DNA of 64,000 bases, from NCBI GenBank assembly GCA_014529385.2, contig CM043955.1:139673108-139737107 (forward strand). The letters are read 5' to 3'. The notes under the pieces are model-generated. The model did no database searches, had not been told where the DNA came from, and worked only from the letters and a program-made list of their open reading frames with translations. Positions 1 through 11,400 of the stretch are shown one piece after another (positions within the stretch are counted from its first letter, which is position 1; each line of letters opens with the position of its first letter). A program made the position numbers and the translations under genes. The DNA comes from Adiantum capillus-veneris. Its lineage: Eukaryota; Streptophyta; Polypodiopsida; Polypodiales; Pteridaceae.

Positions 1-1250
1 CCCTTTCTTAGCCCTCAAAACTTTCTTGAAGAGTGAAACATGTGCATATGGATCCCTTGACCCATTGTCACACTTATCGGCAACACAATTCACTACTTGT
101 GATGGCTGCATTTTTCATGTTTCTTCAATCATTCTCAAAACTCCTAGTTCTCTTGTGAGGAAATATCTAGCATCATAACCCCCACTAGGAACTCTAGTTG
201 GAGTTTTGTCTATAGCTCTTCCTCAAGCCACACATCTCTTGCTTCAGTCCAGGTATTTGAAACTCTTGTTGTATAGGTCATGTTTAGAGCTTCATTGTAC
301 CTGTATGTGTTTGTTGGAACCCTTGAACCCAAGGATCCCATAGGTCTCGGCACTGAAAGATGCAATCAACTCAGTGAGTCTGTCATTCTCGTTCTATTAG
401 GACTCAATATTTTTGTTTTTGGTCTTCTCTCTAATATAGTAGGTCTAACTATTCTTGAAGTGCCATAATACTAATAAAGCGAGCCTCCAAAGTATGTATA
501 TCTCTCAAGTTCCTCATGATCTATTGTCGAGTATCCCCGCCCATATTTATCAAGCATGATTATATAGGTATCTCTACCTTCAATGCATGTAAAGACATAC
601 AAGTATTTTTGCTCTGATAACTCTCCAATGTAAGGCTCATCACACTTGTAATAGAGCATTTTCTCTCTGTTATCATACTTGTACAACCACACATGAGTGT
701 TGTTTGTGTTGACTTGAATTGTCTCATTTACTCGGCTTAGTATAGCATTTGGAATGTCCAATTTAGGTGGCTTGTCCACAGGCTTTAGGTCTTTATCATT
801 TGTGCCTGGTATTTTCCATTTTTCCACAATATAGGGAATTTTCACAACTAGATACATTATTCCCTCATCATTGAAGTATCAATGTAGTCCACAAGCACCA
901 GGTCCTTGAACTCACTAGGTCTCTCTTCTAACTTTACATAGTAATGATCCATACCATTTTTGCACTTTGGTCATTTCCAAATTGGTATTTTAAGTGCAAA
1001 AATCTCATTGTTGGTATTGGTTGGGATGGTCCCTCTTCCATGGTTGTCCCCTCTTTAAAACTCACACTTTTGTATCCCCCATCCATGTAGGTATAGGATC
1101 TTTCTGATGACATATCAAATAGTCCTCTAGGATTATCTCTAAGGTAGACAATGGGCCCTGATTCATACACTCTTCCACTGATTCGTACTCTCTTCCATGG
1201 AAAGATTGCTAACCTGGTCTCTTATAGCAAGGTTTCTACTCTGGTACAAC
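1..1250 (-). pseudogene. Unrecognised decayed coding region, runs off left edge
   Basis: Two open stretches, 934-1170 (78 codons) and 471-857 (128 codons), can be joined only across a frameshift near 940 and a stop near 855. Protein-like sequence continues beyond the stop at 471 toward position 1 with more breaks. The text between breaks looks like real protein: mixed composition, many Tyr, Asp and Lys, and a Tyr-rich stretch around YIIMLDKYGRGYSTIDHEE. I do not recognise a family; no retrotransposon hallmark (zinc knuckle, DSGA, YVDD, DDE) is visible. It could be a decayed host gene or an unusual transposon ORF. The strand is inferred from the better quality of the minus-strand frames. Only the presence of a degraded reading frame is supported. 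Confidence 0.35.
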
Positions 1251-1550
1251 CTGCCCAATCTCAAATATATCAAGAAAAGAACTTTTGAAAAACCTTGACA
1301 TGTTACCTCTTTGGTCGATTCCAAATCTTTAGCTTGGAATCACTGTAAGCCACAAATATCTAGCCCTTGCAATCTATACTGCAAATACTCAATGGTTATG
1401 AGTTTATAGCCGCTCTGTTAGTAAAAAATCTTTAAATCAATAAAATAATCCTCAAATAAAGTTCAAATTCAATTTTGAAAAGACCATTAAGCTCCTTGTT
1501 ACTAGATCTAGCTATGATAGAACTCTGGTCTCAATTTGTGACAGGGGGAT

Positions 1551-2384
1551 ATGGATCTTGATCCATGTACCTCAGTGGCAAAATGTGATGAAACTTGACA
1601 CACTGCTTGCCCTTGGTACCGTGACACCAGATATATGCTTTTTTGTGTAAATTTAGACCTACTTAGGTCAGTGAAAGTCAAACTTTAGGTCCATCTTTGT
1701 GGTTTTTTACTTGAAAGTGTTTTGGTCCCTTTGGTCTACTTTTAAGACCCTTTTGGAAAACTTGCTTTGGATTATTTGTAATCTGTTATAGACGAGAAAA
1801 GTCTCTGCTCAAAATCTCAAACAAAAGACATGGATCACGATCCATCTTCCATCACTTCTTGACTTGGAATTTTCCCAGTTGATAGCTTATGATGTTTTGA
1901 ATTTGGATCAGGTTTTGTAAATCAAAATTGAATGTTTGCATCTGCTTTGGCAATTTTTGACTAGTTTTTTATTTTGGCTCTTTTGAACACTTTTTTCAAC
2001 CTTTTTGCAAGGGTCTCTTTTGAGAAATGTGTTTCATAGAGTCTCAACGATCCACTATCCAATTCACATTAAAAATCATGAGGTACATGGATCACGATCC
2101 ATGGTTAATCTCATTTTGACATGAAGCTTGGTTGGTTAATTGTCTATGCTATGGTCAAGCTATTCCCCAAATCTTTTTGAATTTGGATTATAAAAAGTTG
2201 AAAATTCCCAAATTTTGGTCAACTTGATTATCTTTTGGTGATTTCTTCCAGTTTCTTTGATTTGAGTGTGATTTTGTTTTCAATTTGATGCCAAACTTTG
2301 GTTCAATTGATTGAAGTTAGTATCAGGAAGATGGCCTCAAATTTGGCTCAGTCTGTCTCTGGGGGGACATGGATCACGATCCAT
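1551..2384. repeat. Four spaced near-identical 16-bp palindromes
   Basis: The imperfect palindrome ATGGATCACGATCCAT occurs at 1830-1845, 2087-2102 and 2369-2384. A variant, ATGGATCTTGATCCAT, lies at 1551-1566. Spacings are 279, 257 and 282 bp. Each has arms ATGGATC and GATCCAT around a two-base centre, and several are extended by CATG at one or both ends. The DNA between them is not obviously repeated, although Leu/Phe-codon-like T-rich text recurs. No gene is supported in 1251-2960. Confidence 0.85.
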
Positions 2385-2570
2385 GTTTCACCATAAAACC
2401 TGATGGAACTTATTAGATTGCTTCTTGTGAGTTTGTGATATCGTTGGACACAAACTTTTTGACTTTTGATCAGCTTTTAGATCTCTACCATCAAATTTCT
2501 TAATTTCAGCGTTATGGTCTTTTTGGCCAGAAACATGGTTTTCAGCACTTTTTGCCCTAATCTTTTTATC

Positions 2571-2701
2571 CCATTTTGATGGTGATGGTTTCTATGTACC
2601 CTACTCATATGTGCTAAAAAGAATTATACTTTTAAGCCCTTTTTAGCCCAATTTGATGGTGGCGGTTTCTATGTACCCTACTCATATGTGCTAAAAAGAA
2701 A
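2571..2701. repeat. Tandem duplication, about 50 bp copied at 77-bp offset
   Basis: The block beginning CCATTTTGATGGTGATGG at about 2571 is repeated from about 2647 as CCAATTTGATGGTGGCGG. Both copies continue identically through a stretch ending CATATGTGCTAAAAAGAA. It is a simple local duplication with a few substitutions. Confidence 0.85.
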
Positions 2702-2979
2702 CTAGGAGCAAAAATGAACGAAACGGTACAAATTAAAATCAAAATAGTAATTTCAAGACATTGAGAAGATTTGAAGAATGAAATGCTTTTGGTATCTCAC
2801 TCACAACTCTCTTTGCCCCTCAAGAATAGATCTAGTTGGTCCCTCGACGCTAGACTCTATCAAGTACCAAACGCAAGTCTGGCTGCTTTTTAGATTATGT
2901 GTAAATGGAATGGATAACAAATCTATGAAAAAAATAAATAAATAGATAGTACGTCACTCATCACTGAAGGATCATTCCC

Positions 2980-3025
2980 TAGAAATGGCACCAATGATAG
3001 CAGGTCGCCACGAGTGTAGCATAGC
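2980..3025 (-). other. Possible decayed gypsy primer-site/LTR junction
   Basis: The text CCCTAGAAATGGCACCAATG followed by GCAGGTCGCCACGAG resembles the clearer junction at 49538-49575 (CCCCGGTAGTGGTGCCAATG, then GGATACGCCACGAG). By analogy this may be a degraded primer-binding site read on the minus strand with an LTR to its right. Homology further right is weak, so the call is tentative. Confidence 0.3.
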
Positions 3026-3304
3026 TATCAAGCACTAACCTAATATGTGAATACTCAGGGAAGTAGCATGAATGGGGCACGGAGATTCTTTGAGGTTGTT
3101 AGCCCTCAAAAAGTGAACTTAGTAAGTAGACATATCAATCCAACAAGCTGACCACCACTCTCTGATAAAAAAATCTACATATGTCTTATCTCACCACTCT
3201 AAGTCATCATGCCATTTTGATGACTAAATGAACTCAGATCATCACAGAACTGTAAAGAAAGCTATATATCAAGTCCAAAATGGTAAATCTTTGCACGTTG
3301 AAGA

Positions 3305-3830
3305 GGAGGAATGGGAGAACACACTTGGAACACACCAGAAAGGCCTCTCAATAGATCAGGTCATTCACAACACCCGAGTCCTCTCAAAAACACCTTCAAA
3401 AGACACAATTTGCACTAAAAGACCACCGTTTGTACACTTCCCAATGCTCACACACTCGGTAAGCCCACCGCACAGCACACACCCACCACCACCTCTCATC
3501 TCAACCCTTACAACACACACCACCACCCAATATCACTCTCTTTACACAAAACACCGTTAACTCGGGGTGGGGGGGGGGGGACACAGACATCCACACTGCC
3601 GACACCGAGGAACACCACAAGAGCAAGAGAAAGAGAAGGGGTGAAGTGGAAAAGGGCACCAAAATGGACAATAACGGCTTGATCTTGCTTCAAAAGAACC
3701 TTTACAATTCTTACAATGCCAACACAATGACCACCCTCATGAAAAAACACTGCATGGGCTTGACAGGCACACACCTCTATCCAAAAACCCCCTCTACAAG
3801 CTAAAACGGCTTCAAAAGCCCCTTTACAAC
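3305..3830 (-). repeat. Left copy of a long direct repeat, possible 3' LTR
   Basis: This segment and 4863-5345 are diverged direct repeats. Shared blocks include AAAAGACACAATTTGCACTA, CACTTCCCAATGCTCACACA, CATCTCAACCCTTACAACAC and CATGAAAAAACACTGCATGG, in the same order and orientation. A gag-like minus-strand fragment lies between the copies, so they may be the LTRs of a small non-autonomous element. The exact ends and a target-site duplication could not be resolved. A 12-base G run lies at 3569-3580. Confidence 0.5.
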
Positions 3831-4862
3831 GCTTACAATGACCACCTCATGAAAAAACAATTTCGTATTTGCATCCATAGAATTGCTATCACCCGTTTCT
3901 TCCTCCTCTACCATCTCGATATCTTGAACCTCATCAAGCTTAACCGCTTTGACCTCATCTGCAAACCTCACCTTTTGATCTCTAGCACAAATCCATGGAG
4001 TCGGACCAACCATGCATGGACTTGTCCATGTATCCCTTACCTAATCTGGAGTCATCGACACTTATTTCAAGGTTGGAACCTCTTTAACTGGCATCTTGGG
4101 CATAGAAACCATGCCATCCCTTTGCAACAATAGAACCCTCGGTTCCTCTTACATCGACGGACACTCTAGCACCGACTTTGCTCTTATTTCCACTACATCA
4201 ACCTGCTTTAGTACCACCTGACTTGACAACCCCTGCCTCGCTTGGTGCTTCTTCAAAATCTTCTTAGTACGTCTTCTTGTTAAAGCCACTGCTTGTTCAT
4301 ATGACATCAGTTCATCCACCTCCACTTTGTCTCAAACCTCCTTGTGCAAGCAATACATAAATTTGCTCAACTTTAGAAAACCATCATTTTTTGCAGTAGT
4401 TACATTGAAAAGCTTTCCCCAAAGGGCTTTGAATTCCCACTCAAAACGCTTGAAAATCACCATCCAAGCTTTGCTTTAACCTATCCAGCTTTCTTTTCAC
4501 CTCAACCAATTGCACGTCCGCCACAAATCTACTCCAAAAGGTCGCCTCCAAGGCCTCTCAATCTGTCTTCTCTTCTTCATGTAACCCGTCCTACCATCTC
4601 CTTGCTTTACCATGAACCAAGAGCAGGAAAACGTGAACTGTGCCTTCATCTCTCGATAAGCTGCTCTCTAGTAGAAACAAAATGTAGTCTTTGAGCCAAG
4701 TTTTTGCATCTTCAACCCCATTTAAAATAAAAAAACCAAACCACATCCTCTTTAGCGGCACTGCTCTTCAAAATTTGCACATTTGGCATTGCAAAAACCA
4801 CCATTTCACCTTTAAATATGAGCAATCAGATGCTCCTCAATGGGGGCACCAGAAGATGGAGA
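3831..4862 (-). pseudogene. Decayed gag-like fragment between direct repeats
   Basis: Reading the minus strand, several frames give text typical of a plant retrotransposon gag: a region with WSRF, EVKRKLDRLKQS and FEWEFKALWGKL, followed by a hinge containing EQAVALTRRRTKKILKKHQ. It is interrupted by stops and frameshifts. The most intact end (3801-4013) is acidic (EMVEEEETGDSNS). No protease, RT or integrase motif follows, so if the flanking repeats are LTRs the element would be non-autonomous. Assignment rests on resemblance only. Confidence 0.35.
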
Positions 4863-5345
4863 GGGGGAATGGGGGAACACACCTAGAGCACGACACAAAG
4901 GTCTCTTTATAGCTTAGGGAATTCACAGCACTCTTATCCTCTCACAAAACACCTTTAAAAGACACAATTTGCACTAACAGGCCACAATATGCACACTTCC
5001 CAATGCTCACACACCCGACAAGACCATCCTGCAGTACATACCCACCACCACCATTCGTCTCAACCCTTACAACACATACCATCGCTCAATCTCACCCTCT
5101 TTACACAAAACATTATTGGCTTGGGGGGCACACACATCCTCGCACACATCCACACTTCTGACACTATGGAACACCACAAGAGTAGGAGAAAGAGAAGGGG
5201 GGAAGGGGAAGAACCTTTACAATGCTTACAATGGCCACCCTCATGAAAAAACACAGCATGGGATTGAGAAGCACACACTTCTATCCAAAATCCCCTCTTC
5301 GTGCCATGCTTAAACGACTTCCAAAAAGGCCCTAAAAATGAACAA
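4863..5345 (-). repeat. Right copy of the long direct repeat, possible 5' LTR
   Basis: Partner of 3305-3830 (shared blocks listed there). On its left is the text AATGGGGGCACCAGAAGATG, whose complement starts TGGTGCCCCC and could be a primer-binding site, but I could not match it confidently to a tRNA. Divergence between the copies is high, so the structure is old. Confidence 0.45.
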
Positions 5346-5534
5346 AAACCTCTTTTGTAGAGGGGCATATAAAATTTTAGCAACCTTTTATTTATTGCCC
5401 CACTTGTTGGCTTGATTAGGCATCTCTTAGAGGGTGGTTCCCTTTTGCTTGACTTTTCTCCATCTGCCTTTTCTTAAGGTGGGGGAGCACTAGCAATATC
5501 ACTAGTGCCCCTTGGGTTCCATGAGCTTTGGCAT

Positions 5535-5538
<4 letters not shown>

Positions 5539-5598
<60 letters not shown>
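5539..5598. repeat. (CT)30 microsatellite
   Basis: Thirty uninterrupted CT units. Open frames across it encode only Ser-Leu runs and are not genes. Confidence 0.98.
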
Positions 5599-5599
<1 letters not shown>

Positions 5600-5601
<2 letters not shown>

Positions 5602-8140
5602 CTAGAACTCAACCCTTGTAACTCACCTAAACTCCTCCTCAAGCCTACCCTCCCTCTCCCTTGCACTAGCAAGGTAGCTAGTGGGGGAGAGCGTTGCCTT
5701 CAATAAAAAAAAGGACCAGTTATGGGTGCCATTGCCACATCACCACCGTCTAATGCTACCATTCAATGGCTTTAATGTGCCACCAGCACCATCAATGGTT
5801 GTGCAGCGCCACCACCAACGCCCAAAACCGCCGCCACATGCGACACTACACGCACACACAGAGGGAGGAGGAGGGGATCCATGAGAGCTCTGTCTCCTTT
5901 GGTGCTCAATAGAGGGGCAACACTTTACATTATATACCATGTGTTTTTTCCCATGTGCTCACATGTGGTCTTAATAGCTTGGCGACGTGGCGGCATCGAG
6001 TGAACTTGCCCCCCTTTGGGTTGGAAAAAACATTCCAACACTTCTGGAAAAGGTTGGTTTTGTGCCACTTTAAAAACTCTCTGCTCACAAACTCAATGAC
6101 CAAGTCGTAAAGTCATGTTGGAAGCCTATATCCTTGACTCCAAGTCACCAGTGCCTTGTTTCGTTTTGAGGCTTCTCAGCCCACAAATCATCATCCTAAA
6201 AACATAAAAAAAGGTATACTGCCCTCTGGTAATTACATCAATCTTCGATCGATCGTATCTCAATAATCACGACTCTTATTGACAATCCATCAATTCTAAT
6301 GGATTTTATGCATTGCATACTATAGAACCTTGGCAAGTCCAAAAAAACTCTAGATGACATGCCTATACCGAGGCGATCAAAGTACCACAAAACTGGTCCC
6401 CTTGAAAATTTCAATTGGCCATAACTTGCCCATCTAAGCTCTGATTGATGATTCAAGAAGACTGACATGCACCACAACTTGAGCACTTCAAACCTATCTA
6501 CTAACATAGCTCTGGCCGTCTATCTGCATTTGCCCAATCTGCCAAAGATTACAAAGCATTCCAAATTTGAACTGTGATATCTTTCACATCGTAGCTCCAT
6601 TTGAGGAGCCGTTCGGACCAACTTATAATGCATTTTGAACACCACATCCTGCCACATACTTTTATGGCCTTGGACACATGGACCTGCCAACCTGATTGAC
6701 CCATCATGGACTCTTTTTGGCCTAAAAAAACCACCTTAAGCATAACTTATGCCACAACCTACCTGCCGAGGACCTTCATACTTTCTCTAGCACTTTGTCA
6801 TGGACCCGTAGACACCATAGCACTGCATTGTCCGCTTCACGTCACCGACCATCTTTGGTTGCGCCAACATGTCAATAATGTGTTGTGTATGCAAAATGGG
6901 TGGTCTAGGGTAGGCATTTCAAAGTTTTTATGTGCTCGAAGACTGGTATCTGGCAGCTCTTTAATTGGGAACTATGGTAGGTAATTGCGGCTCAAAGTCA
7001 GTGGCAATCGAGGCGGTCATACTATTCTCAGCAAGATACTTTTCACCCCAAAATCATTGTTGCAGGGTTGATTATGATCGTTTATGGCCATGAAGCTATC
7101 AACAAATGATTTTTTTAATGGAGTGATGTACGATCCGGCAATTGGATAGGCGGCCATGTGAGTTGCCTTCAATTGCGACTTGCTTAACTTTAAAAGGGGA
7201 AGCTTTGCATGGATGGAGAGACTACAAGAGAAGGAAATTTTTTGGGGACGTGGAGTTTGGAACATGCAACAGAAGGTGTGAAGGGAAGGTTGTCAATCGA
7301 GGAGAGGTGTTTTTTTTCAACATGAAATAAAAGGCTGCATGGGGGAGGGGTTCTATTACGGAGTCTGAAAGGGAGAAAAAGGGACCACTAGTGAGTTCAC
7401 CAAATGTGGGAAGAGGGATGTCGTGAAGAGGATCTAGGAGCAGGAGATGAAGAGGCGCTGCTTCCTAGGGTGCTCTAGGAGGGAGGGAGCATTGTGTCTA
7501 GCCAATGGAGAAGGGAGGGAGGGAGTACGTGAGGATAAGGGAGAGGATACCATGAATGGGATGTCAAAGGGCAATGGAGAAGGTGGTCGGGGATAGGTGA
7601 TGCCGAAAGCAAGCAGAAAAAGGTAGCGCTATTGCATGGGCTACAGAGGGCACTATCTATAGAGGGTTAAAACAAAGAGAAGGGTGGCAACCAAAAGGAG
7701 AAGGAGAGGAGAACGTAAAGAAGGGCTACAAAGGGTGCTACTAAAGGTAGAGCTACACTTGGACCTTGCATTGCAAAGGCCTACAGATGCCGTAGAGAAA
7801 GGTGAGGATGGTTGTAAGTTGAAGGGCTGCAATTGTGTTGAGGGTAGAAAGCAATGAGTAGTAGTCCAAACACTAGCGCTATCAAGGGAGTGGATACCGC
7901 ATGAAAGAAGGAGGTGGTTGGCCCACTGCAAGGGAAGGTGGAGAGTTGCCAAGAGAGAAGGAAGGAGAGCGCTACCATTGGGGAGGTTTCCAGAGAAGGG
8001 AGGCCGCGAAGGCAATGGAAAGAATTGTGAAAGCAGGGTTGCCCATGTCATTTCGAAGAGGATGCTCGTCATGGCCCAACCACGTGTTAAGTATGTAGCC
8101 TGAGTTACCCCTTGTAATTGTTTGTGGTAAAAGCGCACAT
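5600..8140. other. Anonymous DNA, no gene seen
   Basis: No retroelement protein motif or convincing host coding frame is visible. The longest open frame (7653-8138, minus, 161 codons) is low-complexity Ser/Leu/Pro text antisense to a G/A-rich stretch (7340-8040, many GGGAGG and GAGAAG runs), and I regard it as accidental. Confidence 0.6.
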
Positions 8141-8141
8141 T

Positions 8142-8843
8142 TGTAAGGCCCCCATTATGAGGAGAAGCTATCGTGCGTGAAGGAAAATCACTCGCCGGAA
8201 ACCAAAATTTTCACGGCCAAAAATCAGGGGCAACTTTATGGCCGGCAAATTTACTCTTTGTCGGAATATTCCTTTTTGCCGGAATATTATGGCCGGACGG
8301 CGGCCGAAAAGTGGTCGGAAAATGACTAGTCGGTTGGCCGGTAGTCAATGGCGAGTGGCTGGTGGTCGGAAGTCAATAGCTAGTGGGGCCGGTGGCCGAA
8401 TTCAAAAGTGGACTTGTCTTCTCAAGGGTGGCCACACATGGGCTGATTGGAGGGTCCGATTTGGACTTATCTACACAAGGGCGGCTACACATGGCTGCCT
8501 CTCATGAGAGAGGGCAGCCCTTTTGGCCTATAAAAGGAGGCCATTACTACACACATTTCATAGTATGAAGTTGATGCAACAAGGTGAGTGTGAGGTGGTG
8601 AAAGTGAAGCAAGGTGGGAGCTCTATCAAGGGTATAATCCTTTTGTAAACCACTTCTTCTTTTGAAGTACTAAAGCCATTGAGTGGCTGCTTTCCATTGG
8701 ACGTAGCCCACATTGGGTGAACCGCGTATATCGTGTGTCCTCTCTCTCTATCTCTACTCTATAATCTCGTGTATGTGAAATCTATTTCTCTCCATTATGT
8801 AATCTACTCAAATATCTATTTAGCTACGTCATATTTCCTAACA
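8142..8843 (+). mobile_element. Copia-1 5' LTR (left end uncertain)
   Basis: The right end is set by CCTAACA at 8837-8843, just before the primer site at 8846. The left end is a guess at TGTAAGGCCCCC (8142); no second LTR survives for comparison. The U3 part holds many GCCGG/CCGGC motifs (8190-8420). A TATA box, TATAAAAGG, at 8529-8537 fits a start of transcription around 8560. A short (TC)n stretch at 8741-8765 lies in the presumed R/U5 part. Confidence 0.55.
8529..8537 (+). promoter_or_regulatory. TATA box of copia-1 LTR
   Basis: TATAAAAGG inside GGCCTATAAAAGGAGGCC, about 310 bp upstream of the primer-binding site. This is the usual position for the promoter of a plant copia LTR. Confidence 0.55.
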
Positions 8844-8845
8844 AA

Positions 8846-8857
8846 TGGTATCAGAGC
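8846..8857 (+). other. Copia-1 primer-binding site (initiator tRNA-Met)
   Basis: TGGTATCAGAGC, the standard plant copia primer site complementary to the 3' end of initiator tRNA-Met. It lies two bases after the LTR end. Confidence 0.93.
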
Positions 8858-8916
8858 AAGGTTTGCTCGTAGCTAAATTATCTCAAGGAAAGGATTCCTT
8901 GAATTGAGTGGGAGCT

Positions 8917-10572
8917 ATGGTGGAGGAAGGGAAGCTCAAGATTGAGATGTTCAATGGCAAAAACTACCAACATTGGAAGATGCAGATTGAAGACTCTCTA
9001 CTAGAAGGACATGTATTTGCCACTAGGCGGTCTTGCAAAGAAGTCCGCAACGATGGCAGATGAAGCATGGATTGTCCTTGATCGAAAGCCACTGCGAACA
9101 ATCCGGTTAAGCTTGGCGTCAATGGTGGCCTTCAACATTTTGGAGATGAAGACCACGGAGGACTTGATGAAGTCACTTGACGACTTCTATGAGAAACCAT
9201 CGGCATCCAATAAGGTATTTCTTATGAAGCGCTTGTTCAATCTAAAGATGGTAGAGAATGGTTCAGTTGCAGAACACCTAAATGACTTTAACACAAACAT
9301 AAGTCAATTTCTATCGGTGAAAACCAATTTAGATGACGAAGTGCGAGCTCTCCTTATACTATCATTGCTACCGGATAGTTGGGACAGCCTTCTGATGGCT
9401 GTAAGTAATTCTATTTCTGGCACAAATACTCTTAAGTTTGATGACGTTGTGGGTGTTCTCCTAAGCGAGGAAATACAAAGGAGAAGCACAGGAGAATCAT
9501 CAAGTGCTCCACTGTCAGTGGAAACAAGAGGAAGGCCTAAGGAGAGGTTCAAAAACCAAAAGGGTCGTGATCGCTCAAGACGGAGCAAGTCACGCACAAA
9601 GTCAGTTCTTGAATGTTGGAACTACGGCAAGAAGGGCCATGTCAAGAAGGATTGCTGGTCCAAGAAGAAGAAGGAGACCGAGTCTCAAGACAACAAGCCA
9701 ACATCGGAGGCCAATGTGGCAGGTAAAGTAGAGCAAGATGCTCTAATTCTCTGGTTAGACAATGTGTCTAATTCCTGGATTGTAGATTCCGGGGCTTCAT
9801 TCCATGCGACACCACACAAGAAACGTTTCCTAGATCACACCAAAGGTAAATTTGGGTATGTATACTTGGGAGATGATGAAGCTTGTGAGATTGTTGGCAA
9901 AGGTACAGTTTCTATCAAAATTGCTAATGGAAATGAATGGAAGCTTAAAGATGTTAGGCATGTTCCTTCTCTTCGGAAAAACTTGATCTCTACAGGAGAA
10001 TTGGAAGATGAAGGTCACAACATTGCATTCGAAAACAAACGATGGAAGATCTCAAAGGGATCTTTGGTGGTTGCCAAGGGAGAAAAGGTCGGTACACTTT
10101 ACTTGTGTACTATAAGCACGCAACCTTCAGCTTGTGTAGCAACTATAGAAGTTGACAGTGCGGTGTGGCACTACCGGCTTGGGCATATGAGTGCCAAAGG
10201 AATGCAAATCCTTCAAACAAAGAAGCTTCTACCAGGTCTGAAAGAAGTGGACTTAGAGTTCTGTGAAGATTGTGTTTATGGTAAACAAAAGAGGGTAAAA
10301 TTTCAAAAATCAGGAAATGAAAGAAAAAATTAAAAAACTTGAGTTGGTTCATTCTAATGTTTGGGGTCCTGCAAGTACACCATCACTTGGTGGCTCATTG
10401 TACTATGTAACATTCATAGAGGATGCGACTAGAAAAACATGGGTTTATGTCATGAATAATAAATCCGATGTATTTTCCATATTTCAAAGGTGGAAAGCCT
10501 TTGTGGAGAATGAAACAGGTACCAAGGTTAAATGCCTCAGATCTGACAATGGAGGCGAATATTATAGCCAAG
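8917..10572 (+). pseudogene. Copia-1 gag-protease-integrase (5' part), broken
   Basis: Gag starts at ATG 8917 (KLKIEMFNGKNYQHWKMQIE). A frameshift near 9000 moves it to the frame of the long open stretch 9011-10333 (440 codons). In that stretch I see the gag core, a zinc knuckle with one Cys changed to Tyr (CWNYGKKGHVKKDCW), the retropepsin motif IVDSGASFHATPHKKRF, and the pre-integrase motif WHYRLGHMSAKGM with a CXXC pair (CEDCVYGKQ). A second frameshift near 10325 leads into the integrase core (LVHSNVWGP, DATRKTWVY, CLRSDNGGEY). The frame ends at 10572, exactly where copia-2 begins. The RT, RNase H and 3' LTR of copia-1 are not found in the window. Confidence 0.85.
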
Positions 10573-10764
10573 TGTTGGGGTATAAAGCCCAATGTGGTCG
10601 CCTAGGTAAGTGGGCAGGCCGCCGGGTATGTACACATATTCTTTTGTAAAAACCTAATAAGAACTCACTATGCTCTACACATTACAACAGAGCGAGTTCA
10701 CCATATTGTCGTGCTCTTCTTCTTGCACTCTCTCTTGCGTCGCACTTCCGCTCGTACTCCTTCA
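10573..10764 (+). mobile_element. Copia-2 5' LTR
   Basis: It begins TGTTGGGGTATAAAGCCCAA and ends CCTTCA before ACTGATATCAGAGC. The first about 145 bp match the truncated 3' LTR at 13920-14062 with only a few differences. The LTR also resembles that of copia-3. The five bases before it are CCAAG; no matching duplication survives on the other side. Confidence 0.88.
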
Positions 10765-10766
10765 AC

Positions 10767-10778
10767 TGATATCAGAGC
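10767..10778 (+). other. Copia-2 primer-binding site
   Basis: TGATATCAGAGC, the initiator tRNA-Met site with one substitution (G to A at the third base). It is placed just after the LTR. Confidence 0.85.
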
Positions 10779-11400
10779 TCAGATCGAGGCTCGGGACAAC
10801 ATTGCAGGAATCTAGAGTCATCTGCTCAAATTGGAGTGAGATTTGACAGGCAAAGACACGGTCATCTCTGTCACCGTTTGGCTTTGACAAAGTTCTACAC
10901 AGGCCATTTTCGACTACGTGCTCTCGGCAGGTACATATCCGACTCTACAAATTTGGGGTTTCGGCTTACGACTGCAAGTGCTGAGGATATTGGCACTCCC
11001 AGAGTGCTGATTTGTGGCTGTCTACACATTGAAGGACGACTCATAGTTCTTGGAGGCGTGTCACATACGACATGGGTGCATCTACACACAGACTGTAGGC
11101 GACATCCACTAGTTCATCAGGTAGCTTGTGTTTGCTGCTTGATATTCTAGATCTCATCCTGACATTCCAGGTACTTCCACATGGGATGTATTGTCAGAGA
11201 TGATGTATGTCTATTGAGGGTTTGTTGGTTGTGAGTCACGCAGCAAACAACTGCCGCAGCGGTTACAATATACAATGGGAAATTTGTGGATGTATGACTT
11301 TGTGGGAAGTCTATGTATTGTCAGATTTACTGCAGCCTTTGTTGAGGGTCGAGTGAGGTTTTTTTTCCTGGCTTTTCATTTAACGATTTTGAATTCTGTG
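10779..11400 (+). other. Copia-2 leader; gag and protease missing
   Basis: Between the primer site and the first integrase text there is no gag, zinc knuckle or protease. The stretch contains the leader text TGCCGCAGCGGTTACAA, whose counterpart is found in the copia-3 leader near 16370 on the other strand, so both belong to one family. Internal deletion after the leader is the simplest explanation. Confidence 0.65.

Noticed and set aside
5512-5706. Ser-Leu-rich open frames at 5512-5706, 34009-34288, 46889-47212 and 48229-48708
   Set aside because: They are translations of (CT)n and (CA)n microsatellites inside LTRs or anonymous DNA.
7653-8138. 161-codon minus-strand open frame
   Set aside because: Low-complexity Ser/Leu/Pro text opposite a purine-rich stretch, with no motif and overlapping open frames on the other strand.
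10836-11150. 104-codon plus-strand open frame in the copia-2 leader
   Set aside because: No similarity to gag and not open in the copia-3 leader of the same family.
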